Shown here one piece after another: positions 26,021-34,131 of a DNA stretch of 64,000 nucleotides. The DNA is taken from NCBI RefSeq assembly GCF_900188345.1, contig NZ_FZOD01000018.1, positions 96,961 through 160,960 of the forward strand, in the 5' to 3' direction. The DNA is from Streptosporangium subroseum (GTDB lineage Bacteria; Actinomycetota; Actinomycetes; Streptosporangiales; Streptosporangiaceae). A model generated the notes under the pieces. It was not told where the DNA came from, made no database searches, and saw only the letters and a list, made by a program, of their open reading frames with translations. The position numbers and the translations under genes were made by a program. The stretch's first letter is position 1. Every line of letters starts with the position of its first letter.

Positions 26021-26454
26021 GCTTCTGGCCGCGGGACATCTGACGGTCTTGCCGGACCGGTTCGGTGATACCGGGCCAACATTGGGTGTAGGCGCAAAAT
26101 CAACCGTTGTATGGGCTGCTCGTTACATTTGGCTCGGTAATGTTGAGGCAGGTCAAGGGGGTCTGCGAAGCCCGGGGGGAGCATTGCAGAGACTTTTCAC
26201 CGGATACAGGACGCGAGGGGGATCGCGTCCCTGAGCGGTGCCGCCGGAGTCTTGGGGGAGACGATGGAGAGGCCCGTGAAGAGGCCGGGGCCGGACAGTT
26301 GGGGGACTGTCCGGCCCCGAGTCCGTGTTCAGGGGATTACGTGAAGAGGCCGGGGCCGGACCGTTGAGAGACGGTCCGGCCCCGAGTCCGTATTCGAGGG
26401 ATTATCTGATGTGCGAGGGCGTCGGCGCTGCTGCTAGAGTTTCCTTCGTTGCAA
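26021..26454. other. Non-coding region before tRNA-Lys, with tandem hairpin duplication
   Basis: No gene was seen. The first 230 bp could be a transcribed leader. The last part carries the tandem hairpin pair and the tRNA promoter region; TAGAGT at 26435-26440 is a plausible -10. Confidence 0.5.
26276..26405. repeat. 65-bp tandem duplication, each copy with a 14-bp-stem hairpin
   Basis: Units 26276-26340 and 26341-26405. Hairpin arms are 26286-26299/26306-26319 (CGGGGCCGGACAGT) and 26351-26364/26371-26384 (CGGGGCCGGACCGT). The single stem difference is compensated on the opposite arm (A-T versus C-G), so both copies keep perfect pairing. Probably tandem terminators or a structured RNA element. 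Confidence 0.85.
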
Positions 26455-26528
26455 GCGCCGCTAGCTCAGTTGGTTAGAGCAGCTGACTCTTAATCAGCGG
26501 GTCCGGGGTTCGAGTCCCTGGCGGCGCA
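26455..26528 (+). tRNA. tRNA-Lys (CTT)
   Basis: 74 nt complete cloverleaf. Acceptor GCGCCGC/GCGGCGC, D-arm GCTC...GAGC, anticodon stem GCTGA/TCAGC with loop CTCTTAA giving anticodon CTT, T-arm with TTCGAGT, and discriminator A. CCA is not encoded. It is identical to the copy at 54752-54825. Confidence 0.97.
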
Positions 26529-26534
26529 CAACTC

Positions 26535-26567
26535 AAAGCCCAGGCCGGTTTCTCCGGCCTGGGCTTT
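26535..26567. terminator. Terminator after tRNA-Lys
   Basis: Perfect 14-bp stem AAAGCCCAGGCCGG / CCGGCCTGGGCTTT with a 5-nt loop, seven bases after the tRNA. It can also serve the convergent M23 peptidase gene. Confidence 0.85.
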
Positions 26568-26586
26568 GGTCATTCCCGGGTGATCG

Positions 26587-27249
26587 TCATTCGGCTCCGC
26601 GCGAGGTTCGATCGTCACCCGCGAGATCCGGCTTGCCGCAGTTGTGGCTGGTGAGATCGAATCTCGCGTAGTAGCGCACCTCCTGGCCGTGCAGCACGAC
26701 CCGCACGTCGTCACCGTCGAGGATCTGTTCGTAATGCAGATGCGGGTTGCGCTGCCTGCCGCTCTTGCCCACCGTGCCGATCGGCCGGCCCATCTCGACC
26801 CGCTCCCCGTCGCCCACCTGGACCTTGTCCAGGTGGGCGTAGAGCGTGGACCAGCCGTCACCGTGCGAGATGATCACATAGTTGCCGTAGCCCTTGCGGG
26901 CGTACTTGACCGCCACCGTGCCACCCCAGCTCGCCACCACGGGCCGGTGCCAGTCGTCCGCTCCGGAGCCCTGGTTGAAGTCGACGGCGAACAGCGGCTT
27001 GTGTCCCGGCCTCGTCGCGGCCTGCCACGTCTCCCCGCAGGGAAACGGCATCTCGAAGCCGGGCCGTTCGGCGGGGACGTCCCGATTCACCTCGGCCGGA
27101 AGGCCGAGCCCGGACGGCCGCACGGCCTGCCGTCCGAGGTCGAGGTGCTCGCCCGTCTCCGTGGATGCCGTCCATACGCCCGCCGGAGCCCCGGTGCCGC
27201 TGATCGCGGCGCTGAGCACTGCCGCCGCGGTGATGACCGCTGGTCGCAT
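26587..27249 (-). CDS. Secreted M23-family (LytM-like) peptidase
   Basis: 220 residues with a signal peptide (about residues 1-22, 'VITAAAVLSAAISGTGAPAG'). The M23 core is visible: 'PGHKPLFAVDFNQG' supplies the H...D ligands, 'YGNYVIISHGDGWSTLYAHLDKVQVGDGERVEMGRPIGTVG' the central sheet, and 'NPHLHYEQ' the H-x-H motif. Such enzymes cleave peptidoglycan peptide bridges or act as amidase activators. ATG 27249 follows GGGAGG. The catalytic residues look intact. Confidence 0.9.
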   Translation of the reverse strand: MRPAVITAAAVLSAAISGTGAPAGVWTASTETGEHLDLGRQAVRPSGLGLPAEVNRDVPAERPGFEMPFPCGETWQAATRPGHKPLFAVDFNQGSGADDWHRPVVASWGGTVAVKYARKGYGNYVIISHGDGWSTLYAHLDKVQVGDGERVEMGRPIGTVGKSGRQRNPHLHYEQILDGDDVRVVLHGQEVRYYARFDLTSHNCGKPDLAGDDRTSRGAE

Positions 27250-27459
27250 ACCGGTTCCTCCCTGTCCGTGATGGATGATCGCTGCCCGTCCGCGTGGATG
27301 ACACGGAGACGGCTACTCAAAGTATTCGCCCCGCTGCGATCCGCTGCCGATCCGGGGTGGGCCGGGACACCGTACGGGCCGGGGCGGCGCGTCGGAGGAC
27401 ACGGGGTGAGAGAGCGAGGCCGTCGGAGCCGGTTCTCCGCGAAGATCAACCGGCCCCGC

Positions 27460-28104
27460 TCAGGATTCGGCCGTTCGACCCGATCCGAGCCGGCCGCTCC
27501 ACCGTTCGGACAGCGTGTGCGGGACGCCGATCACGTCGAGGACCTTCCCGGCCACGAAGTCGATCAACTGCTGGACGTCGCGCGCTCCCGCGTAGAAGCC
27601 CGGTGACGCGGGCAGGATCACCGCCCCCTCGCCCGCGAGGTCGGCCATCTGCTGCAGCGCGACGCGCCGCAGGGGCGTCTCGCGCGGTACGAGCACCAGC
27701 GGACGGCGTTCCTTCAGCGTGACGTCCGCCGCGCGCTGGATCAGATCCTTGCTCATGCCGGTCGCGACGCCGGCGACGACGGCGGTCGTCGCGGGCACGA
27801 TGATCATCCCGCGGGTCGGGTACGTGCCGCTCGCCGGTCCCGCGGCGAAGTCGGCGGCCTTCCACACGATCATGTCGCCCGGGTCCCGCCCGAGGAAGGC
27901 CTTCACGTCGGTCCGCCACCGCGCCTCCCGGAAGGACAGGCCGGTCTCGTCGAGCATCGTCAGGCGAGCCGCCTTGCTGACGACGAGGTCGATCGCCTCC
28001 CCCGCGTCGAGCAGCGCCCGGAGGACCGCCGCCGCGTACGGTGTCCCGCTGGCTCCGGTGATTCCGACGACCCACGGCACCCGGGGTGTGATTTGGTGAT
28101 TCAT
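27460..28104 (-). CDS. ubiX: Flavin prenyltransferase UbiX-type
   Basis: 214 residues. 'VVGITGASGTPYAAAVLRALL' (FMN-binding N-terminus), 'VVSKAARLTM', 'GTYPTRGMIIVPATTAVVAGVATGMSKDLIQRAADVTLKERRPLVLVPRETPL' and 'GAVILPASPGFYAGA' are the UbiX/Pad1 hallmarks. UbiX makes prenylated FMN, the cofactor required by UbiD decarboxylases. A UbiD homologue is encoded 6.6 kb away in the adjacent operon. ATG 28104 has GAAGGG at good spacing. It is divergent from the gntR gene with only 39 bp between start codons. Confidence 0.92.
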   Translation of the reverse strand: MNHQITPRVPWVVGITGASGTPYAAAVLRALLDAGEAIDLVVSKAARLTMLDETGLSFREARWRTDVKAFLGRDPGDMIVWKAADFAAGPASGTYPTRGMIIVPATTAVVAGVATGMSKDLIQRAADVTLKERRPLVLVPRETPLRRVALQQMADLAGEGAVILPASPGFYAGARDVQQLIDFVAGKVLDVIGVPHTLSERWSGRLGSGRTAES

Positions 28105-28143
28105 GACGGGACCCTTCAGGGAGCGACGGGGCGGTGGGCGGCA

Positions 28144-28893
28144 ATGACGATCAAGAGGAACGACCAGGCCCTCCGGCCGCGGGCCGGATCGTCGCCGACG
28201 GCGGGAGAACGCGAGATCCTGAGGGTGCTCGGGCGGGCCGAGGACGTCGGCGGCGTCGGCGCGCAGATCCTCGTCTCGGTCGGCACCGCGATCGTCGAAG
28301 GCCGGCTGAAGCCCGGAGACGATCTCAACTCGGTCGAGCTCGCACGACGGTTCAACAGCAGCCGCACCCCCGTCCGCGAGGCGCTCATGACCCTCGAACG
28401 CGAGGGCCTGGTCGAGATCGCGGCCCGCAGGCGGCCCCGGGTGCGCCGCCTGGAGATCGCCGAGGTCCGTGAGATATACGAGCTGCGATCGGAGCTGTAC
28501 GGCCTGGTGAGCCGGCGGATCGTCGCCCGGTGCACGGCGGGGGACCTCGAGGTGCTCGGCCGGATCCAGAGCCGCCTTGAGGAGGCCGCGGCCGCCGGGG
28601 ACCTGGACCGATACTTCTGGCTCGTCGTCGAGTTCCGCAACGAGGAGGCACGGCTCGCCGGGAACGAGACCGTCCGCAACGTCCTCGACTCCCTCGGCAT
28701 CCGCACCCTCCAACTGCGCCACTTCAGCCTCTCCCTGCCCGGAAGGATCGACACGTCGGTCGACGACCATCGCCGGCTGGTCCGGGCGTACGCCGAGGGA
28801 GAGGCCGAGCTGGCGGCCGCCCTCACGCGGTCCATCGTTCGCCGGGGGCTGGCCGCGGTGGAGCGCTCCGGGTGGACCGGTTCACCAGGCTGA
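28144..28893 (+). CDS. GntR/FCD-type transcriptional regulator
   Basis: 249 residues. GntR winged helix ('VGTAIVEGRLKPGDDLNSVELARRFNSSRTPVREALMTLEREGLVEIAARRRPRVRRL') followed by an all-helical FCD effector domain ('VREIYELRSELYGLVSRRIV...DDHRRLVRAYAEGEAELAAALTRSIV'). FCD regulators usually sense carboxylic acids. It lies between ubiX and the convergent end of the UbiD/molybdenum-hydroxylase operon, which makes it the likely repressor of that operon. Candidate sites are the AAGTGTCGACACTT palindromes upstream of ubiD. Its 3' end overlaps the convergent amidohydrolase gene by 71 bp. Confidence 0.88.
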   Translation: MTIKRNDQALRPRAGSSPTAGEREILRVLGRAEDVGGVGAQILVSVGTAIVEGRLKPGDDLNSVELARRFNSSRTPVREALMTLEREGLVEIAARRRPRVRRLEIAEVREIYELRSELYGLVSRRIVARCTAGDLEVLGRIQSRLEEAAAAGDLDRYFWLVVEFRNEEARLAGNETVRNVLDSLGIRTLQLRHFSLSLPGRIDTSVDDHRRLVRAYAEGEAELAAALTRSIVRRGLAAVERSGWTGSPG

Positions 28894-29884
28894 CCCCGCC
28901 GAACGGGCCGGCCCCGAGGAGGATGGTCTCGCGCTCCGATCGGTCCGGCTCCGCGGCGTCGAGCGCCTCGACCGGGTGATCGAGGCCCATCGCGAACGGA
29001 TAGTCGCTCCCCAGCAGGACATGCCCGGCGCCCGCGAAGTTCACGAGGTGGCGCAGGGCGCCGGCGTCGTGCAGCACCGAGTCGAAGTAGAGCTGGTCCA
29101 GGAGCTGACGGGGACCGCGGGTGCCGCGCGGGCGCACCGCCGGCGGGGCCGCGACGAACCCCCGGTCGAGCCTGCCGATCTGGTACGGGATGAAGCCTCC
29201 CCCGTGGACCAGCAGCACGCGCAGGCGCGGATGGCGTTCCAGGACCCCTCCGAGCATGAGCGCCGCCGCCGCGAACGTCGTCTCCGACGGATTGCCGACG
29301 AGGTTGTAGAGGAACAGACGCCTGACGCGCTCGGGCACGTCGAGCCCGGCGGGGTGCACGATCACCGGGATGTCGAACCCCTCGACGGCATCCCAGAAGA
29401 CCTCCAGGCTGTTGTCGTCGAGCCCCAGATCGTTGACGCGCGCGCCGATCTGCACCGCCTCGTGGCCGAGGTCGGTGACGGCGCGGCGCAGCTCGCGCAC
29501 GGCCAGGTCAGGCTGCTGCAACGGCACCGCCGCGGCCGCCCGGAACCGGTCGGGACGGGCCGCCGCCAGCGCGGCCACGGAGTCGTTCTGGATGCCGGCG
29601 AGCCATCGTCCGGACGGGCCGTCGAGATCGTAGCCCGACAGGTCCATCCACGACGAGACCAGCTGGACGTCGATCCCCTCGGCGTCCATCCAGGACAGCC
29701 GGGCCCGCACGTCGCCGAGCCGGGAGAACAGCGGCTGCCCGGTCAGCCGCCCGGCCACCTCGACCCGGGTGGCCCCCTCGTGGGCGACGAGCCGGACGCC
29801 GTGATCGGCGCCCTCGTCGCGTATGCGCTCGATGGCGTCCGCGCCCACGTGGTGGGCGTGGACATCGACGGTTCCGGTGCTCAT
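28823..29884 (-). CDS. ACMSD-like amidohydrolase/decarboxylase
   Basis: 353 residues of the Amidohydro_2 superfamily: 'TVDVHAHHVGADAIERI' (H-x-H metal site), 'FDIPVIVHPAGLD' His, 'RLRVLLVHGGGFIPYQIGRLDRGF' and 'HVLLGSDYPFAMG' Asp. The pattern is that of aminocarboxymuconate-semialdehyde decarboxylase and related resorcylate or carboxyvanillate decarboxylases. It is the last gene of the operon; its ATG overlaps the hydrolase stop (ATGA). It could perform a non-oxidative decarboxylation or ring-opening hydrolysis of the intermediate made by the molybdenum hydroxylase. The exact reaction is unknown. Confidence 0.8.
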   Translation of the reverse strand: MSTGTVDVHAHHVGADAIERIRDEGADHGVRLVAHEGATRVEVAGRLTGQPLFSRLGDVRARLSWMDAEGIDVQLVSSWMDLSGYDLDGPSGRWLAGIQNDSVAALAAARPDRFRAAAAVPLQQPDLAVRELRRAVTDLGHEAVQIGARVNDLGLDDNSLEVFWDAVEGFDIPVIVHPAGLDVPERVRRLFLYNLVGNPSETTFAAAALMLGGVLERHPRLRVLLVHGGGFIPYQIGRLDRGFVAAPPAVRPRGTRGPRQLLDQLYFDSVLHDAGALRHLVNFAGAGHVLLGSDYPFAMGLDHPVEALDAAEPDRSERETILLGAGPFGGVSLVNRSTRSAPPRPAPGERWTA

Positions 29885-30636
29885 GAGTGGCTCCTCTCGG
29901 CCGCTCGTTCCAGAAGATCTGTCAGCGCGCCGACCACGGCCCCGGGATTCTCCAGGGGGGTGAGGTGCCGGGTCCGGGGCACGACGACGGCGGCGCCGTC
30001 CCCGATGCGTTCCGCGAGGTCCTTCGCCATCGCCGGCGGCGTCGCCTGATCGTTCTCCCCGACCAGGACGGCCGCGGGGTGGGCGATCGTGGACGCGGCC
30101 CGCCGGCTCATCAGCTCCGGGTTGGCCTCGCGGAACGTGTCCCCGAACCAGCGGGCCAGCTGGGAGGGGACCAGCGACCGCAGATCCCTCTCCCGCGCCG
30201 CCGCGACGCGGGTGGCCCAGTTCTGGGCGGCGGCGGTGCCGTACCACGCCGTCGTGTCCACGAACAGCGCCGCACACGTGCGGCCACGGTGCCGGGAGGC
30301 GAAGGCCTGCGCGACGCAGCCGCCCATCGAGCACCCGACGACGGCGGCGTCCGCCCAGCCGAGGTGGTCGAGCAGGTCGGCGAGGTCGTCGGCGAACTGC
30401 GCGGTCGTGTACGGCCCGCGGGGGCGGCCCGACCGCCCGTGCCCGCGGCAGTCGTAGGCGACCATGTCGGCACGCCCGTCGAGCGCCTCGGTCACGCGGG
30501 ACCACAGCGACCGGTCCAGGGCCAGGCTGTGCACGAAGACGATCCGGGGGGTCCCCTTCTCGGCCGGATACCTCGTGAACGACAGCGTGACGCCGTCCCG
30601 CGTGCGTGCCTCACCGTGGATTGTCTTCGTGGTCAT
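29881..30636 (-). CDS. Alpha/beta-hydrolase (enol-lactone hydrolase/PcaD-like)
   Basis: 251 residues. 'IVFVHSLALDRSLWSRVTEALDGRADMVAYDCRGHGRS' (oxyanion and HG region), nucleophile elbow 'VVGCSMGGCVAQ' (Ser near residue 103), Asp region 'VLVGENDQATP' and His 'RTRHLTPLE'. Similar to 3-oxoadipate enol-lactonase and related C-C or lactone hydrolases. CGGAGG precedes ATG 30636. The first ~20 codons were duplicated to form the adjacent mini-ORF. The context fits hydrolysis of a lactone or ring-cleavage product in this operon; it could in principle also supply the missing PcaD step, but that is speculative. Confidence 0.82.
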   Translation of the reverse strand: MTTKTIHGEARTRDGVTLSFTRYPAEKGTPRIVFVHSLALDRSLWSRVTEALDGRADMVAYDCRGHGRSGRPRGPYTTAQFADDLADLLDHLGWADAAVVGCSMGGCVAQAFASRHRGRTCAALFVDTTAWYGTAAAQNWATRVAAARERDLRSLVPSQLARWFGDTFREANPELMSRRAASTIAHPAAVLVGENDQATPPAMAKDLAERIGDGAAVVVPRTRHLTPLENPGAVVGALTDLLERAAERSHS

Positions 30637-30722
30637 GCGCTCATTCCTCCGGAGTATTTCGTGAACGACGGCGTGACGCCGTCCCGCGTGCGTGCCTCAC
30701 CGTGGGTCGCTCTCGTGGTCAT
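30633..30722 (-). CDS. 29-codon mini-ORF: duplicated N-terminus of the hydrolase
   Basis: Encodes MTTRATHGEARTRDGVTPSF followed by nine more residues. Its first 20 residues match the start of the downstream hydrolase (MTTKTIHGEARTRDGVTLSF). It has its own GGGAGGAG and overlaps coxM's stop and the hydrolase's start by ATGA at each end. It arose by tandem duplication of the translation-initiation region and now acts as a translated linker. The peptide itself is unlikely to be functional. Confidence 0.6.
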   Translation of the reverse strand: MTTRATHGEARTRDGVTPSFTKYSGGMSA

Positions 30723-31702
30723 GTGCTCTCTCCTCCCGAACGCGGTGTCTCTTCGGCGCGGCGAACCGCCCCGGTCATGGCGCGGCGCGAGAACTCGGCG
30801 ATCATGCGTGTCTTGTACTCCGCGGAGCCCTTGACGTCGCCGTACGGGCGGGTGGAGGCCGCCGCGCGCCGGGCGACCTCGTCGATGAGCACCCCGCCGG
30901 CCACCGAACCCCGCAGGTCGGCCAGATCGATCACGACCGGCCCGCCCGTCACCGATCCGACGGCGAGCGAGAGCCGCCGCGCCGCTCCGGCGTCGTCGAG
31001 CCGGACGACCGCCCCCACGTTCACGCAGGCGTACTCCCACACTCCGCGCGACAGGAACTTCTCGTACGCCGAGCCGGCACGACCCGAGGGGATCGGGAGC
31101 CGGACGTCCTGGATGAGCTCGTCCCCGCCCAGGTCGTTCACCTCCCCGATGCGGAGGGTCCTCGTCGAGGAGACGCTCCGCACCGTCAGGACGGCGCCCG
31201 CGGCGGCGAGCGCCACGGGAAGATCGTGACTGTCATCGCCGGCGGCGACGTTTCCGCCGAGCGTGACCAGCCTCCGGATCCGGCCCGTCGCCACCGAGCC
31301 GGCCGCCTCCGTCACGATCGGCCACGTCCGGACGAGCCGTTCGTCGGCCTCGATCTCGCCGAGCCGGACGCCGGCGCCGATCGTGACGTGCTCGCCGGAC
31401 CACAAGATCGTACGGAGTTCGGGAAGCGAGCCGACCGAGACCAGTGAGGTCGCGTCGCGTTTGTGAGGCGGATCGGACGAGGTCTGCGAGATCGCGTCGC
31501 GTTCGGGAGATGAGCCGGACGAGGTTGGGTCGCGGCGATGACGATCGTGGCGGCGCAGCGTGTGCCCCACACCTCCGCCGAGCACGGCCGCGCCTTCGGC
31601 GGTGAGCAGGTGGAGTGCCTCGTCGAGGGAGCGCGGCGTCAGCAGGACCATCGGATCGGGGGAGACCCCGGGGGACGGAAGGCCCCGGTCGAGGATCGTC
31701 AT
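30719..31702 (-). CDS. Molybdenum hydroxylase FAD-binding (medium) subunit
   Basis: 327 residues of the CO-dehydrogenase/xanthine-dehydrogenase M subunit family. An FAD-binding glycine-rich segment 'AAVLGGGVGHTL' near the N-terminus, 'TIGAGVRLGEIE', 'AAGSVATGRIRRLVTLGGNVAAGDDSHDLPVALAA' and the C-terminal domain 'YGDVKGSAEYKTRMIAEFSRRAM'. Electrons pass from the Mo subunit through [2Fe-2S] clusters to this FAD. A repeat-rich insert at about residues 55-90 ('SSPERDAISQTSSDPPHKRD') replaces the normal short loop. ATGA overlaps join it to the Mo subunit upstream and the mini-ORF downstream. Confidence 0.87.
   Translation of the reverse strand: MTILDRGLPSPGVSPDPMVLLTPRSLDEALHLLTAEGAAVLGGGVGHTLRRHDRHRRDPTSSGSSPERDAISQTSSDPPHKRDATSLVSVGSLPELRTILWSGEHVTIGAGVRLGEIEADERLVRTWPIVTEAAGSVATGRIRRLVTLGGNVAAGDDSHDLPVALAAAGAVLTVRSVSSTRTLRIGEVNDLGGDELIQDVRLPIPSGRAGSAYEKFLSRGVWEYACVNVGAVVRLDDAGAARRLSLAVGSVTGGPVVIDLADLRGSVAGGVLIDEVARRAAASTRPYGDVKGSAEYKTRMIAEFSRRAMTGAVRRAEETPRSGGEST
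31437..31530 (-). repeat. In-frame ~40-bp degenerate duplication in the FAD subunit gene
   Basis: Two copies built around 'gcgtcgcgtt' and 'cggacgag' encode 'RDAISQTSSD' and 'RDATSLVSVG'. They interrupt the FAD-binding domain between the glycine-rich loop and the PELR-type motif. Confidence 0.65.
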
Positions 31703-34131
31703 CGCCGATCACCGTCCCGCCGGTCGGTTGCGGACCGGATGCCCCAGAAGATCTTCTCGGCGGTGATCGGCAGCTCGTGGACGCGCACCCCCACGGCGTC
31801 GGCCACGGCGCTCGCCACGATCGACGCGACCGGGTCCAGGGCGATCTCGCCGACGCCCTTCGCGCCGAACGGTCCCGTCGGCTCGTACGAGTCGGCGAAC
31901 TCGACGTGGAGCCTCGGCATGATCTGTGAGGTCGGCAGCTTGTAGTCGACGAAGTTCGGGCGCGTCGGCGCGCCGCCGGCCCAGTCGAAGCGTTCGGTGA
32001 GGGCCATCCCGATTCCCTGGGCGATCGCGCCCTCGACCTGACCTTCGGCGAGGGGCGGGTTGAGGACGGTCCCGCAGTCGACCACCGCGGCGAGCTCCAG
32101 CACGGTCACGGCGCCGGTGGCGGGGTCGACCTCGACCTCGGCGGCCTCGGCGGCGAAGTTGTAGGCACCGGACTCGTTGCCATACCTGACCCCGTCGGGA
32201 AACTCCGACGGGTTGTCGAACGAGCCGAGGCCGACGACCGGTTCGCCGTTCGGCCGGTAGAGCTCGGCGCGCACGACCACCCCGACCGGTAGCCGGACGG
32301 GTACGTCCTCGCCCAGTGCGGGCGGAGCGTGCACGAGGCCGTCCTCGACCCGGAGCTCCGACGCCGGCCGTCCGAGCTGTCGCGACGCGGCGGCCAGCAG
32401 CCGCTCGCACGCCTGCGCGGCGGCGCGCTTCACCGCGTTGCCGGCGACGTACGTCACGCGGCTCGCCAGCGCGCCCAGCGCGTGCGTCGTCAGGTCGGTG
32501 TCGGGGCGCGTGACCGTGACGTCCGCGACCGCGAGCCCGAGCTCCGCGGCCGCGATCTGCGCGAGGGTGGTGCGCGCTCCCGTGCCGATCTCGCCCTCGC
32601 CGGTGATGACGACGGCGCGCCCGTCCTCGGTCAGCCGGACGATCGCCGAGCTTCCGTCGTAGTCACCGAAACTGCGCCGGCCGGAGACGTGGACGCTGAC
32701 CCCCATCGCGAAGCCGCGGTGGGGCGTGGGGTTGGACCGTTTCTCGTACCAGCCGATCGCCGTGGCCGCCTTACGGATGCACTGCTTGAGCTCGCAGCTG
32801 CCGATCCTGTGGTTGTGGAGGGAGACGCCGCCCTCCTCGACGGCGTTGAGCAGGAGCAGGTCGGGCATCTCGATGCCGAGCCTGGCCGCCGCGAGGTCCC
32901 ACGCCTGGCCGACGGCCCAGTCCGCGGAAGGGTTGCCGAAGCCCCGGAACGCGCCCGTGGGAACGAGGTTGGTGTAGACCAGCCGCGAGCGCGCCCGCAC
33001 CGCTCGGTAGGCGAAGAGCGCGTCGTGCCGTACGGTCGCCGCGCCGAGGACGGCCTGCGACTTGCCGGTGTAGGCGCCGTTGTCGGCGATGAGGTCGAGG
33101 TCCTTCGCGGTCACCAGGCCGTCCGAGGTGAAGCCGAGACGGACCCGGCAGCGCATCGGCGTGCGGGGACGGCTCGCGAGGAACTCCTCCTCGCGGGTGT
33201 TGAGGAGCTGTACCGGGCGGCCCGCCCTCCTCGCCAGGATCGCGCAGATCACCGAGGTGTTGTCGTCGCCCGACTTGCCGCCGAAGCCGCCGCCGACCTC
33301 GGTCTGGATGACGCGCACGCTGCGCGTCGGCAGGCCGAGCGCGGTCGCGTAGCGCTGGCGGGCGAGGAACGGCGTCTGGGTGTTCACCCACAGGGTGACC
33401 CGGTCCCGCGACCATTCGGCGGTGCAGCCGATCGTCTCGATCGATCCGTGCCACTGGCGCGCGCTCTGCCAGACGCCCTCGACGATCACGTCGCTGCGCG
33501 CGAACCACTCGTCGGCTCCGCCCCGGTCGAACGCGAACTCGTGCGCGACGTTGCCCGGCGCGTCGTCGTGGACGAGCGGCGCGCCCTCGGCGAGCGCCTC
33601 GTCCAGGCCGAGTACGGCGGGCAGCACCTCGTACTCCACGGAGATGAGTTCGGCCGCGCGCCGAGCGGTCTCGGCATCGGTCGCCGCGACGGCCGCGACC
33701 TCGTCGCCGACGTAGCGGACCCGGCCGATCGCCAGCGGGTAGAGGTCCGGGCGGAACGCCCCCCACCTGATCCGCGCGGTGTCGGCCCCGGTGATGACGG
33801 CGTGGACGCCGGGCAGGCGCTCGGCACGCGAGGTGTCGATCCTCACGACGCGGGCACTCGCGTGCGGCGAACGGAGCACGGCCCCGTGAAGCATCCGAGG
33901 CAGCCGCACGTCTCCGGCGTAGACGGCCTCGCCGGAGACCTTCTCCGCCGCGTCGATCCGCTCGACCGCGCTTCCGATCGGCGGCGGCAGGACACGTCCG
34001 GACGGCAGGCCGGTGACGGGAAGCTCCCTGGTCGGCGTCGGCACCTCTCGGGTGACGTCGACCGGCGTCGGAGCCTTCCCCCTGAAGCCGGCCGTCATCG
34101 GCTCCTTCCCTCGGTTGAGATCGGCCGTCAT
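31699..34131 (-). CDS. Molybdenum hydroxylase large (molybdopterin) subunit
   Basis: 810 residues of the xanthine oxidase family. N-terminal domain 'GSAVERIDAAEKVSGEAVYAGDVRLPRMLHGAVLRSPHASARV'. Mo-cofactor motifs 'QTEVGGGFGGKSG', 'GAFRGFGNPSADWAV', 'GEGEIGTGARTTLAQIAAAELGL' and the C-terminal 'GPFGAKGVGE', whose Glu is the catalytic base in the family. The CO-dehydrogenase active-site loop (AYRCSFR) is absent, so this is not a CODH. It resembles 4-hydroxybenzoyl-CoA, furoyl-CoA or N-heteroaromatic hydroxylases. The start region is duplicated: ATG 34131 and ATG 34098 each have an SD (GGGAGG, GGAAGGAG) followed by ATGACGGCC. The substrate is unknown. Confidence 0.9.
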   Translation of the reverse strand: MTADLNRGKEPMTAGFRGKAPTPVDVTREVPTPTRELPVTGLPSGRVLPPPIGSAVERIDAAEKVSGEAVYAGDVRLPRMLHGAVLRSPHASARVVRIDTSRAERLPGVHAVITGADTARIRWGAFRPDLYPLAIGRVRYVGDEVAAVAATDAETARRAAELISVEYEVLPAVLGLDEALAEGAPLVHDDAPGNVAHEFAFDRGGADEWFARSDVIVEGVWQSARQWHGSIETIGCTAEWSRDRVTLWVNTQTPFLARQRYATALGLPTRSVRVIQTEVGGGFGGKSGDDNTSVICAILARRAGRPVQLLNTREEEFLASRPRTPMRCRVRLGFTSDGLVTAKDLDLIADNGAYTGKSQAVLGAATVRHDALFAYRAVRARSRLVYTNLVPTGAFRGFGNPSADWAVGQAWDLAAARLGIEMPDLLLLNAVEEGGVSLHNHRIGSCELKQCIRKAATAIGWYEKRSNPTPHRGFAMGVSVHVSGRRSFGDYDGSSAIVRLTEDGRAVVITGEGEIGTGARTTLAQIAAAELGLAVADVTVTRPDTDLTTHALGALASRVTYVAGNAVKRAAAQACERLLAAASRQLGRPASELRVEDGLVHAPPALGEDVPVRLPVGVVVRAELYRPNGEPVVGLGSFDNPSEFPDGVRYGNESGAYNFAAEAAEVEVDPATGAVTVLELAAVVDCGTVLNPPLAEGQVEGAIAQGIGMALTERFDWAGGAPTRPNFVDYKLPTSQIMPRLHVEFADSYEPTGPFGAKGVGEIALDPVASIVASAVADAVGVRVHELPITAEKIFWGIRSATDRRDGDRR

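Noticed and set aside
26021..26275. Riboswitch (ydaO or cobalamin-type) in the leader before the tandem hairpins
   Set aside because: No conserved riboswitch core could be matched by eye and no regulated gene follows before the tRNA.
28105..28770. N-terminal extension of ubiX to 28770
   Set aside because: The extra 222 residues are antisense to the gntR gene. UbiX similarity starts at ATG 28104, which has a good ribosome-binding site.
29885..30505. N-terminal extension of the ACMSD-like gene to 30505
   Set aside because: It lies out of frame within the alpha/beta hydrolase gene and shows no similarity; ATG 29884 has GAGAGGAG and the ATGA overlap.
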